DNA of 33,446 nt from Fimbriimonadaceae bacterium. GTDB lineage: Bacteria > Armatimonadota > Fimbriimonadia > Fimbriimonadales > Fimbriimonadaceae. Shown here in pieces: positions 7,208-15,254 of this stretch. Within the stretch, counting starts at the first letter, position 1. Each line of letters begins with the position of its first letter. The notes beneath the pieces are model-generated. The model saw only the letters and a program-made list of their open reading frames with translations, had not been told where the DNA came from and ran no database searches. The translations under genes and the position numbers were made by a program. The stretch spans positions 1 to 33,446 of the forward strand of contig JALOLT010000016.1 in the NCBI GenBank assembly GCA_025455775.1, read 5' to 3'.

Positions 7208-8527
7208 TCACTCGCGAACGGGAGGAACCCGTACGTCGTCGGAGCCACCCCCTGGCAAACTCGTCGGGGCAGAACGCTCCGTCATTCCCTTCAAGGCAGT
7301 GACAATATCCACTCCCAGAATCTGCTTGGCTTGCTCATTCATCACATAGAGCTTTGCTGGGTCTAAGCCACCGAAGCCACCCCCATTGGAGCCACCCGTG
7401 ATCGAACTGTCCATTACCGTGTACTTCTCGATCGTCGTTTCTCCGATCGTGTTGGTGATCTGTTCGATGATTGGTTCGATCTTTTGCATCAAGAAGATCT
7501 CACGGGCCTGAGGGCCGGCACTCGCCCAGCTAGCACTCAGCTTTCTCAGGGCTTCGGCTCTGGCACGTCCTTCTTCGATAATTGGGGCGGTCGTTGCCTT
7601 CGCTTTCTGTTCAGCCGCCTCACAGGCAGCCTTCGCCGGAGCGATCACGTCTGCTTCCAGTTGCTTTCTCACTTGCTCAAGCCGCGCCCGTTGGACTGCA
7701 ACATCTGCCTTTGCCTTTGCGACGGCTTGGGCGACGGTTGCTTGCTCTTCGGCAACAACCGCAGCCCGTCGCGACAGGGCATCAGCCAAGGCTCTTTGCG
7801 CGTCAGCTTGGACAATCCTCGTCTCTGCAGCAATTCTCGCTTCAGTCTCGCGCTCAAGGTTTTCGCTCGTGCGAACCGAGGAGTCAGCCCTGGCGATTGC
7901 CTCCGCCACCCTCGCGGTGCTCACGATCTCAGCATTTCGAATTCGACCAATGGAGTCGAGATACTGAACGTCGTCGGTAATATTCTGGATCTTGAGTGTA
8001 TCAACAGAAAGGCCGAGTGCAGTCATATCCTGCTCGACTTCTGCGACGAGTCGCTCAGCGAAGAGACTTCGGTCAACGTTCAACTCTTCCGGGGTCAAGG
8101 TAGCCAAAACGCCACGAAGAGACCCCTCGAGGGTCGACTTCGCGATCCCCATGATCTCCGCACGACCCTTGCCCAAAAACCGTTCGATCGCGTTGTTCAG
8201 AATCGGTTCGTGGCCAGCTATTTTGACGTTTGCAACGCCAACGACGTTGACCGGGACTCCTCCCTTGGCATAGGCATTCATCGCCTGAAGCTCAATGATC
8301 ATGTTGGTCAGGTCGAGACTGTCCACTCGCTCGATAAAAGGCTTTCGGAAACCCATTCCACCTTTCACAACGCGATATCCATAGATTTGCCCCCCCATGC
8401 GGGCCCGTGATCCGCTAAAGATCAAAACTTGGTTGGCTTGGCAGATCTTAACGAGACTTTTGAGGCTGAGGAGCAGCAAAGCGGCAAAGGTCAGAAAAAT
8501 TCCAATTAGAACGAAAACGATACTCAC
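7208..8527 (-). CDS. Flotillin-like SPFH-domain membrane protein (second paralogue)
   Basis: This 439-residue protein has one N-terminal membrane helix (residues about 3-27). An SPFH/band-7 domain follows (about 30-215), including the typical AMNAYAKGGVPVNV..VANVKI segment and the IERFLGKGRAEI..IAKSTLEGSLRGVLATLTPEEL block. Then comes a long Ala/Glu/Arg coiled coil (about 215-345) and a short C-terminal tail with a Gly-rich patch. Flotillins oligomerise on the inner membrane and organise membrane microdomains; the YqiK/FloT type fits best. The ATG overlaps the stop of the upstream paralogue by four bases (8524-8527), so translation is coupled. Two different flotillins in tandem suggest a hetero-oligomer. 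The C-terminal Gly/Ser/Pro segment differs from that of its partner. Confidence 0.88.
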   Translation of the reverse strand: MSIVFVLIGIFLTFAALLLLSLKSLVKICQANQVLIFSGSRARMGGQIYGYRVVKGGMGFRKPFIERVDSLDLTNMIIELQAMNAYAKGGVPVNVVGVANVKIAGHEPILNNAIERFLGKGRAEIMGIAKSTLEGSLRGVLATLTPEELNVDRSLFAERLVAEVEQDMTALGLSVDTLKIQNITDDVQYLDSIGRIRNAEIVSTARVAEAIARADSSVRTSENLERETEARIAAETRIVQADAQRALADALSRRAAVVAEEQATVAQAVAKAKADVAVQRARLEQVRKQLEADVIAPAKAACEAAEQKAKATTAPIIEEGRARAEALRKLSASWASAGPQAREIFLMQKIEPIIEQITNTIGETTIEKYTVMDSSITGGSNGGGFGGLDPAKLYVMNEQAKQILGVDIVTALKGMTERSAPTSLPGGGSDDVRVPPVRE

Positions 8528-9819
8528 TTCTTCTCATCCTCCTTTCCAGAAATGACTCCTGGCACGTCAATTCCGACCGTCTTGTCAAGAGCTTCGAACA
8601 CACTGCCGAGCATCGACGGATAAGAGCGGAAATAGTTGTTGAGAGATTGGCCGTCGCCGCCATCAACAACCTGAACCGCATCGACATGGATCTTTCCAAC
8701 CCCTCGGTTTGCGGCACCCAAGATCGACTCGATGTTCTCGATCAAAACGATCTGCTTGGCATTGGGGCCAGCCTCCTGCCAGGCTTCGTAGAGAAGATCG
8801 AGGGCCAGCGCTGTGGCATTTCCTTTCTCTCGAATAACCGCTGCGTCACCTCGTGCTTGGTATTCGGAGGCAACTCTCGCTGCCTCGGCTGGCAAAACCC
8901 TTTCGACTTGAAGCCGGAGGGCCTCGAGCTCAGCGCGAACCTCTTGAAGTTCCTGTTCCGCCTTGGCTCGTGCCTCCTTAGCCGCTGCTGCCGTACGCTC
9001 TTCTTCTGCCTGAACCTTGGCGTTGAGTTCTGCCTTGATTTTCCGAAGCTCGTTGGTCATCTGAAGAACTTTTGCGTCAACCCCTGCCTTCATGACACCA
9101 CTGCGACCAGAGTTGTCTGACTCGACCATCTCCGCTTCCTTTCGGCTATCCGATTCCGCCATTTCGGCAGTTTTTAAGACGTTGGCGATTGCTTTTCGTC
9201 CCGTGGCATCCAGGTAACCCACCTCGTCACTCACGTGGAGAATCTTCAGGGTGTCTAAATGAAGCCCCAATTTGCGCAAGTCTTCTTCCGTTTCCTTACT
9301 CAAATGATCAGCAAAAACCAATCGATCTTCGTTTACCTGTTCTGGGGTGAGGTTCGCAATGACGCCGCGAAGCTGACCTTCCAAGGTTTCCTTCGCCACG
9401 CGACGCACCTCGCTCATGTCGCGATTCAAAAAACGCTCAATGGCATTGCCAATCAAGTTCCGATCACTCGAAATCTTCACGTTCGCAATGGCCTCTACAT
9501 TCATCGCGATCCCGCCTTTTGAATAAGCGTTTCGCGCAGCCACGGGAACCTCCATCGTCGTAAGGGAGATACGATCCACACGGGTAAAGAAGGGAATCGC
9601 TAGCTTCCTCCCCCCAATTACAACGTCAAATCCGCGAGCTCTCCCATCTGAAACTGAGCGAGAACGGAACCCTGTAATCACAAGGGCCTCGTTTGGTGGA
9701 CAAATTCTCAGGAAAGTCCGAACGAACCACGCGAAGAAGATCACCAGGCCAAGCCCGATGATGCCTCCGATGATGACGCTTCCGAACGTTTCACCAAAGT
9801 TCTGAATGATTTCAAACAT
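8524..9819 (-). CDS. Flotillin-like SPFH-domain membrane protein (first paralogue)
   Basis: The 431-residue protein has an N-terminal membrane segment (about residues 14-38), then the SPFH domain (about 40-215) with ARNAYSKGGIAMNVEAIANVKI and AIERFLNRDMSEVRRVAKETLEGQLRGVIANLTPEQV. A heptad-rich coiled coil with repeated Glu/Ala follows (about 220-340), and then a conserved C-terminal region ending in Lys/Glu. It aligns with the next gene over most of its length, so the two are diverged tandem duplicates. The ATG at 9819 is preceded by GAGGAAAG, a good ribosome-binding site. It lies 27 bases after the NfeD-like gene. An NfeD-like gene beside flotillin is a known bacterial pairing (compare yqiJ-yqiK in E. 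coli), which supports a shared role in membrane organisation or stress response. Confidence 0.88.
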   Translation of the reverse strand: MFEIIQNFGETFGSVIIGGIIGLGLVIFFAWFVRTFLRICPPNEALVITGFRSRSVSDGRARGFDVVIGGRKLAIPFFTRVDRISLTTMEVPVAARNAYSKGGIAMNVEAIANVKISSDRNLIGNAIERFLNRDMSEVRRVAKETLEGQLRGVIANLTPEQVNEDRLVFADHLSKETEEDLRKLGLHLDTLKILHVSDEVGYLDATGRKAIANVLKTAEMAESDSRKEAEMVESDNSGRSGVMKAGVDAKVLQMTNELRKIKAELNAKVQAEEERTAAAAKEARAKAEQELQEVRAELEALRLQVERVLPAEAARVASEYQARGDAAVIREKGNATALALDLLYEAWQEAGPNAKQIVLIENIESILGAANRGVGKIHVDAVQVVDGGDGQSLNNYFRSYPSMLGSVFEALDKTVGIDVPGVISGKEDEKK

Positions 9820-9846
9820 TTTTCTTTCCTCAACCTTACGATAACC

Positions 9847-10461
9847 TCACCGATCAAGGAGTTCGCTCGTTCTCACGACGCGCACCTTGTTTCCATCCAC
9901 TCCCACCACCACGACTTCCTCACCAGAAACGATATCTTTTCCGTCGTCGCTGACTGCAAGCATATCAATAATATCACCCCGCAGAGTCATACGGACTTTC
10001 CCTGGTTCGGTTCCACGCAACGAGACCGTTGTCTGAGCAAGGCTTCCGAGCATGTCGTCTGTGGTGGCAGCAGAGCTAATCTGGTGGGTCGTCAAGAACC
10101 TCGTTACAAAGGCAGCGACCAATCCCATTACCAATCCAGAACCGAGGGAAACAAAGAGGGTAATCGGCTCGACCGATATGCGGAACAAGGAAAGAAGCAA
10201 CCCTGTTACCCCAAAGACCCCCACAAAATAAGTCCAGAAACGCAGGCTCAGAAAGGGAAGCCAGAGATCGGAAGGGCCGCCTGAGTCGCTGTGGCCCGCA
10301 TCGTGGCTCACATCGTGGCTCACATCGTGGCTTGCGTCGTGACTGATCTCGTGGTCACTTCCGACATCAGCGTCCCCATGGCCATGCCCGCCAATCCCCA
10401 ACGCGCTGAGGAGAATCAATCCACCCCCCAAGATCGCCGTGAAAATGTAGAGTGCCTGCAT
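9847..10461 (-). CDS. NfeD/YqiJ-like membrane protein with C-terminal OB-fold and His/Asp-repeat loop
   Basis: The protein has 204 residues. A first membrane helix covers about residues 4-23. A His- and Asp-rich periplasmic or cytoplasmic loop follows (about 25-65), with repeated HDVS/HDAS units, then two more helices (about 70-93 and 98-118). The C-terminal domain of about 75 residues is rich in beta strands (MLGSLAQTTVSLRG.., GEEVVVVGVDGNKVRVVR), the pattern of the NfeD OB-fold. NfeD-type proteins work with flotillins, and this is the first gene of the three-gene leftward operon. The His/Asp loop could bind metal, but that is speculation. A TATGAT hexamer lies 11 bases before the ATG with no good -35. 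Confidence 0.82.
   Translation of the reverse strand: MQALYIFTAILGGGLILLSALGIGGHGHGDADVGSDHEISHDASHDVSHDVSHDAGHSDSGGPSDLWLPFLSLRFWTYFVGVFGVTGLLLSLFRISVEPITLFVSLGSGLVMGLVAAFVTRFLTTHQISSAATTDDMLGSLAQTTVSLRGTEPGKVRMTLRGDIIDMLAVSDDGKDIVSGEEVVVVGVDGNKVRVVRTSELLDR
10299..10346. repeat. Four 12-bp tandem repeats inside the NfeD-like gene
   Basis: Four 12-base units lie head to tail. The first two are identical (CATCGTGGCTCA on the plus strand) and the next two are diverged. On the coding strand they encode the HDVS/HDAS repeats of the His/Asp-rich loop. The unit length is a multiple of three, so copy number can change without breaking the frame. Confidence 0.8.
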
Positions 10462-10636
10462 GACTTTGCCCTATCATATACTACTGACCCATGGTTGACT
10501 TCGTTCTGTCTCTCCCAGCCCTTCTGGTTTTTGTCAAGACCGATTCCAGCTGAGAACTAAAACCAGGTTGACAACGTTACTTGAATTGGCGGAACCTTTC
10601 CCTAAGCGTTGGGGCCGACCGACGACCTAGGCCTTT

Positions 10637-11819
10637 ATGACAAGTTCTTACTCCGGCTATCTCTTCATGGTACTGGTCGCTTATGCTTCTTTTTGCGGCC
10701 TGGCACTCAAGGATATTGGGGAAACGCTATTCCGCACCTTTTTGATCTTGAAGGGACGCCCGGTTGAACGAGCCCTGAAGGCTAAATCGCATAGCCTGAT
10801 TTCAGTTTCTTGGCCGACAATTCCTCTCTTTTTTGTTTGTCTCCTCCTCATCAACTTTCCCATTACCTCTGGACTTTTACACCCTCTGGTAAATAGCTTC
10901 TTCACTTTCTTATCCGTTGCTTACCTAGCAAGACCTTTTCTTATCTTTGGTGCCCAGCAAGTTCGAGAAGCAAGACAAACATGGAGACTCAGACGGGAAG
11001 GCTTTCCTGCCATAAAAAAAGTCTTTCCGGCTCGATCAACTCTGGCCCTGGCCTCTATTGGGCTACTCTTCTCCACCGGCTCATTGAATAGTGAAAGTAT
11101 ATGGCCTTTCACTGTTCCGGCAGCCATGATCCTCTTGGTCTCTTGTGTGGTGCAAGATTGGCGCAGAGTTATGGCGACTCTTCCCCAGAGCCACCCTGTT
11201 ACCAAGCTAACACAGGAAATCGCCTCCTCATTCGGATCCCAGCCTCCTCGGATCATCCTAAGCTCGTCATCGCTCGTGCCAAGCCCCTGCCGCGTGAATT
11301 CATGGGGCGACATCTTCGTTTCGCCAGACTATTTGCTAAAGTATTCCTACAAAGAGCAGGCAGTCCTTCTCATCCGTGCCATTTTTCTTACTCAGTTAAT
11401 AGAATATCGTTTTTGGCAATGTTTTGGCTTTTTGTACCTTGGCTTCGTGTTTATGGCACTCACCCAAAAGTCTCTCTTCTTATTGCTCGGATTCAACCTT
11501 GGGGTTGCCATTTTATTAGGGGGGCTATTTGCCTTCGTCTTGTGCCTTGCTCGACGCCAGTATCGAGAAAAGGCTTGACCGTGCTGCTTTCCTGCTCACG
11601 GCAGATTTCGACTTGGTTAGCAACTCGCTAAAGAGGGCTGAGAGTGTTTCGAAAGAGAAGCACTTCATCACACTTAGGTCTGGCCCAAAATTGGCAAACC
11701 GCTTGGCGATCCTAAAGAGATATGCTCGCAAAGAGCCTGTATCATGGATTCTTCCCTCACTCAGAACTAAATCCCCAGTAATAGCCCCTATCGGTCAAGA
11801 CCAAGTCAGCCAGCCTTGA
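10637..11819 (+). pseudogene. M48-like membrane peptidase relative, frameshifted and without the HExxH motif
   Basis: One forward frame runs from the ATG at 10637 to a stop at 11578 (313 residues, about six hydrophobic segments). A second frame, shifted by +1, continues to 11819. The joint fits the M48 family. Before it, NSWGDIFVSPDYLL resembles the strand and helix that precede the zinc motif. After it, RLDRAAFLLTADFDLV resembles the ExxxD..A.. segment that carries the third ligand. The frames meet at GAGAAAAGG (about 11567-11575); removing one A restores a continuous protein of about 393 residues. Where M48 enzymes have HExxH, this protein reads RAIFL (about residue 250), so it could not bind zinc even if intact. 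It may be a true pseudogene, a sequencing error in the A run, or a shortened functional membrane protein. It is divergent from the NfeD operon. Confidence 0.6.
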
Positions 11820-11867
11820 GGGCTAGTTTTGCAGGCTAAACTTAAGGCGGAAAGATCCTAAAAATAC

Positions 11868-12983
11868 TTGGCTCAAGAAGTCAGTGTCCCAGCGAAGTAC
11901 AATGGAGGGATTGTGGCGCTTGCACCCCTCATCGGGCTCACCACTGAGCAGCTCGTGACCGTCGCTCAAGAAGCGGGGGCAGAGCCCTATCGCGGCAAGC
12001 AGCTGGCCAAATGGATCTACGGGAAGGCCGCAACCACTCTCGAGGAGATGAAGGACCTCCCCAGCAATTTCCGACAAAAGCTAGCCGAAAGCTATACTCT
12101 TAGCCCCCTCTCTGTCGCTGATCATAAGAAGAGCACCGACGGGGTCGACAAGCTCCTTGTCCATCACGGCGATCAACAAGTCTATGAATGCGTTCTGCTG
12201 CCTTACACAGATCGCGTGAGCTGTTGTCTCTCCAGCCAAGTAGGGTGCCCGATGGGATGCACTTTTTGCGCAACCGGACTCGGGGGCTTCGATCGGAACC
12301 TTACGACGAGTGAAATTGTTTCGCAATACCTCCTGCTCCAAAGCCTGTCACCCCGACGAATCAGCCACGTCGTCTTTATGGGGATGGGCGAGCCACTCCT
12401 GAATCTGGCCAGCCTTGTCCCAGCGATGAAGATTTTCCACGAAGAAATTGGCCTTAGCTACCGCCATCTCACTGTCTCTACTGTTGGGCTCGTACCCCAG
12501 ATCCTCGAGTTGGCACAGCTGGAGCTCCCGATTCACCTCGCCCTCTCCCTCCATTCGCCCCACGACGAGATAAGGTCTCGACTGATGCCAGTCAATAACA
12601 AGTGGAACGTCCGCGAGACCTTTGAGGCGATGAAGGTTTATCAAAAGACAACCGGCCGAAAGATTACGATCGAATACCTGCTCATCGACCAATTGAATGA
12701 CACCCAAAATCAGGCGGAGAGTCTCGCATCTCTCGTGAAAGGAGTTCCCTGCGTCGTGAACCTCATCCCCTTCAACTACGTCGACACGAGCCAGGGTTTT
12801 CGGCGGCCGATTCGTGAAAGAGTGCGAGCTTTTCGGCAAGTCCTTGAATCAAAAGGGGTGAACGTAACGGAACGAGTGGAGAGAGGCCATGACATAGCTG
12901 CCGCCTGCGGACAACTCGCCGGACAGCACACAGGCAAATTTGCCAGGAGGGACCTATCGAACCAAATCCCTCTTCTATCGTGA
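11868..12983 (+). CDS. rlmN: Dual-specificity 23S rRNA/tRNA adenine-C2 methyltransferase RlmN (radical SAM)
   Basis: The 371-residue protein carries the radical-SAM cluster motif CPMGCTFCAT (about residues 126-135), preceded by the family's SSQVGC. It also has VVFMGMGEPLLN, STVGLVPQI, LALSLHSP and NLIPFNY, all conserved in RlmN. The cysteine needed for the methyl-transfer intermediate is in the C-terminal AACGQLAG segment. RlmN methylates A2503 of 23S rRNA and A37 of some tRNAs, using two SAM molecules. The start used is TTG at 11868; a later GTG at 11912 is possible because the first 14 residues are not typical of the family. The last bases overlap the next gene (GTGA), which makes rlmN the first gene of the lpt operon. 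Confidence 0.95.
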   Translation: MAQEVSVPAKYNGGIVALAPLIGLTTEQLVTVAQEAGAEPYRGKQLAKWIYGKAATTLEEMKDLPSNFRQKLAESYTLSPLSVADHKKSTDGVDKLLVHHGDQQVYECVLLPYTDRVSCCLSSQVGCPMGCTFCATGLGGFDRNLTTSEIVSQYLLLQSLSPRRISHVVFMGMGEPLLNLASLVPAMKIFHEEIGLSYRHLTVSTVGLVPQILELAQLELPIHLALSLHSPHDEIRSRLMPVNNKWNVRETFEAMKVYQKTTGRKITIEYLLIDQLNDTQNQAESLASLVKGVPCVVNLIPFNYVDTSQGFRRPIRERVRAFRQVLESKGVNVTERVERGHDIAAACGQLAGQHTGKFARRDLSNQIPLLS

Positions 12984-13576
12984 ATCGGCTGTGGATGATC
13001 GCCGTCATTTTCGTCGGAACCTCAATGGTCGTTGGCTGTTCACGAGAACTTCCGGCCAGAAAACCTGACCAAAGCGATAGTTCTGCCCCTCGGGATTCGA
13101 AAGAACAAGCGAAGCCACGGGATATTGCGACGGGAGGAGTGACGATTACAGCGAGAGAAGACCAGGGGCAAACAGCATGGATCGTCAAGGCAGAGTCCAG
13201 CCGAACAACCCTCACCCAAGACCAGACAAGCATAGGAACATTGCGAAAAGTAACAGCTGACCTATTTGAAGATGGCAAGATTGCGAGCCGACTCTTTGCC
13301 GATGAGGCGGTCGCGAACCAATCCACAAAGGAGCTCTTCGCCAAGGGGAATGTGAGAATTGTCGCTGACCAACTCCCCAATAGCTCGACAACCCAAAGCC
13401 CAGAACCAACCGTGCTCACGGCAAACGAAATGGAGTGGGGACAAGATAAGTCCTTCGTGAGGGCAAAGGGTGCTGTCACAGTGAAGTCAAACGTCTTTAT
13501 CTTGGGGCCCTTTCCGGAACTTTGGGCCACGCCCGATCTGACCAAATTTGGCACACCGAACCAGTTTAAGCCATGA
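12980..13576 (+). CDS. LptC-like lipoprotein of the lipopolysaccharide export system
   Basis: The protein has 198 residues, starting at a GTG that overlaps the rlmN stop. It begins with a signal sequence and a lipobox (MVVGC; Cys about residue 20), so it should be lipid-anchored in the membrane and face the periplasm. A Ser/Pro/Lys-rich linker follows. The folded part (about residues 50-190) has repeating beta segments of the OstA/LptC type (LFADEAVANQSTKELFAKGNV, LTANEMEW..). LptC links the inner-membrane LptB2FG transporter to the periplasmic LptA bridge. The assignment rests on the fold pattern and on the neighbouring lptA-, lptB- and lptF-like genes. E. coli LptC has a membrane helix instead of a lipid anchor. 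It overlaps the next gene by four bases. Confidence 0.8.
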   Translation: MNRLWMIAVIFVGTSMVVGCSRELPARKPDQSDSSAPRDSKEQAKPRDIATGGVTITAREDQGQTAWIVKAESSRTTLTQDQTSIGTLRKVTADLFEDGKIASRLFADEAVANQSTKELFAKGNVRIVADQLPNSSTTQSPEPTVLTANEMEWGQDKSFVRAKGAVTVKSNVFILGPFPELWATPDLTKFGTPNQFKP

Positions 13577-14460
13577 CCATTCGATTGATTTTCATCTGCG
13601 GCGCCTTGCTCGCCACCGGCACCCTGCTTGTCGCGCAATCGCGTCAGGCAAGCTCTTCCCCTGGTTTGCGTGACCCGAATGGTCGATGGGAAATTACCAA
13701 CATCTCTTCGCTCCTGCTTGATGCAGTAAAAAGACCCAGGATCACGTTTGAGGCCTCTGGCCAGCCCTTGCGGGGTTCAAGCCGAGCCCAAAATCTGACC
13801 TTCTCGGCCCAATCTGCCACTGGGGCTTTTGTAGAAGAAAGGGGCGGCGGACTGCGTCTGATCGAAGCTCTCTTGACAGGAAATGTCAGGATGGAAGTCA
13901 CAGGCAAGGATCGTTCCGGAGAACCAACAAGGAGTGATATCCAGACAGCAAGCGCAGAACTCAAGGCCAATGCAAACAGTGGAACAATCACTCTGCCGGA
14001 CAGTTTTACCTTTGTGAACCAAGCCACGACGCAAGGGAAAAATCGGTCTGGATCAAGAAATTTCCAAATTGAGGGGCGCGGTGGCATTTTTGAGCTCAAG
14101 GGAGAGGCTCGTGGAACCCAGGAAATCACATCGGCCACCATCCGCGGGCCTGTGAGGCTAACACTCGATTCAACAACTCTTGTTGAGGGAGCCGACGGCA
14201 GCTCTGAACGGGAGGATACAAAGATCATTGCCACGGGGAATAGTCTCACTTATACCGCTTCAACTGGAACTTTTCTCATGACTGGCAATATCAAGATTGA
14301 TGGGGATCGTCAGTCCGGCCAAGCGGGATACCTCGGAAGCCTCACCGGTGAAAGGCTGGAGATCAAAGTCGACAAGAGCTTTGATGTGATCTCCATGCGA
14401 CTGAGCGCTGGCCAAGCCACAGTAGAACAAAAACCGACAAAAGAGACGCCAAAACGATGA
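13573..14460 (+). CDS. LptA/OstA-like periplasmic lipopolysaccharide-transport protein
   Basis: This 295-residue protein has an N-terminal signal peptide (hydrophobic core LIFICGALLATGTLLVA, cleavage near residue 22). A long series of beta-strand repeats follows, with the LptA/OstA jelly-roll character: turns around Gly/Asp and alternating hydrophobics, as in LLTGNVRMEVTG and NSLTYTASTGTFLMTGNI. LptA forms the periplasmic bridge carrying lipopolysaccharide from the inner to the outer membrane. It is longer than E. coli LptA (185 residues), as if it holds two OstA-like blocks (about 55-130 and 160-270). It overlaps both neighbours by four bases, so all three proteins are made together. Function is inferred from fold pattern and operon context, as the family is poorly conserved in sequence. 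Confidence 0.82.
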   Translation: MTIRLIFICGALLATGTLLVAQSRQASSSPGLRDPNGRWEITNISSLLLDAVKRPRITFEASGQPLRGSSRAQNLTFSAQSATGAFVEERGGGLRLIEALLTGNVRMEVTGKDRSGEPTRSDIQTASAELKANANSGTITLPDSFTFVNQATTQGKNRSGSRNFQIEGRGGIFELKGEARGTQEITSATIRGPVRLTLDSTTLVEGADGSSEREDTKIIATGNSLTYTASTGTFLMTGNIKIDGDRQSGQAGYLGSLTGERLEIKVDKSFDVISMRLSAGQATVEQKPTKETPKR

Positions 14461-15254
14461 AGATTGTTGCGACAAACCTCATCAAAAAGTATCGCCGAAG
14501 AGAAGTCGTTCGCGACGTCTCGATTGAGGTCAGCCAGGGTGAAGTGGTCGGTTTGCTTGGCCCAAACGGTGCAGGTAAGACAACGACGTTCTACATGGTG
14601 ACTGGCCTGGTTCGGCCCACGCGAGGCAGGGTCTTCTTCGATGAAACAGAGGTGACGCGGTGGCCAATGTACAAGAGAGCGAGGGCCGGTGTGGGCTACC
14701 TTGCTCAAGAATCTTCTATTTTTCGTAAGCTCTCGGTCGAGGACAACATCAAGCTCGTCCTGGAGATGAACCGCGTTCCCAAAGCTATTGCGCAGCAAAG
14801 GATTGATCGTCTTGTCGAAGACCTCCATCTTCATAAGTTTATCGATAAGCCAGGGCAAGTTCTGAGCGGAGGCGAAAGGCGACGCGCCGAAATAGCTAGG
14901 GCTCTAGCAACCGAACCTAAATTTATCCTGCTAGATGAACCCTTCACTGGGATCGACCCTGTGACAATCGAAGAACTGCAAGCGATCATTCAGCGACTCA
15001 AGAGCCAAGGGATCGGAATCCTGATCACCGACCACAACGTCAGTGCAACCCTCAGCATCACAGATCGAAACTACATCCTCATTGATGGAGTCATCCAGGC
15101 ACGAGGGAGCGAGGAGGAGATTCGGTCAGACGAACACGTCAAGCGCTACTACCTGGGTCAGGGATTTGACCGATTCCGAGAGCGAACGGCAGCGAACAAC
15201 CCACCGGACGAACGAGACGCTGGCTTGAGTACAGAGGGGAAAGAGGAGTCTTAG
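14457..15254 (+). CDS. lptB: Lipopolysaccharide export ABC ATPase LptB
   Basis: The 265-residue protein has all the parts of an ABC ATPase: Walker A GPNGAGKTTTF (about residues 35-45), Q-loop YLAQESSIFRKLSV, signature LSGGERRRAEIARAL (about 138-152), Walker B FILLDEPFTGIDP and switch histidine ITDHNV. The AQESSIF..LSV and LSGGERRR forms are characteristic of LptB. Two copies of LptB power extraction of lipopolysaccharide from the inner membrane together with an LptF/LptG pair. The last 25 residues are a charged extension with no known role. The ATG overlaps the LptA-like stop by four bases, and its own TAG shares one base with the GTG of the next gene. Confidence 0.95.
   Translation: MKIVATNLIKKYRRREVVRDVSIEVSQGEVVGLLGPNGAGKTTTFYMVTGLVRPTRGRVFFDETEVTRWPMYKRARAGVGYLAQESSIFRKLSVEDNIKLVLEMNRVPKAIAQQRIDRLVEDLHLHKFIDKPGQVLSGGERRRAEIARALATEPKFILLDEPFTGIDPVTIEELQAIIQRLKSQGIGILITDHNVSATLSITDRNYILIDGVIQARGSEEEIRSDEHVKRYYLGQGFDRFRERTAANNPPDERDAGLSTEGKEES

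Noticed and set aside
10536-10573. TTGACA sequences on both strands between the NfeD-like and M48-like genes
   Set aside because: Neither has a -10-like hexamer 16-18 bases downstream, so no promoter is claimed.
11529-11819. Separate 96-residue gene at the end of the M48-like locus
   Set aside because: Its TTG start has no ribosome-binding site and lies inside the preceding frame. Its sequence completes the M48 family pattern, so a frameshifted single gene explains it better.
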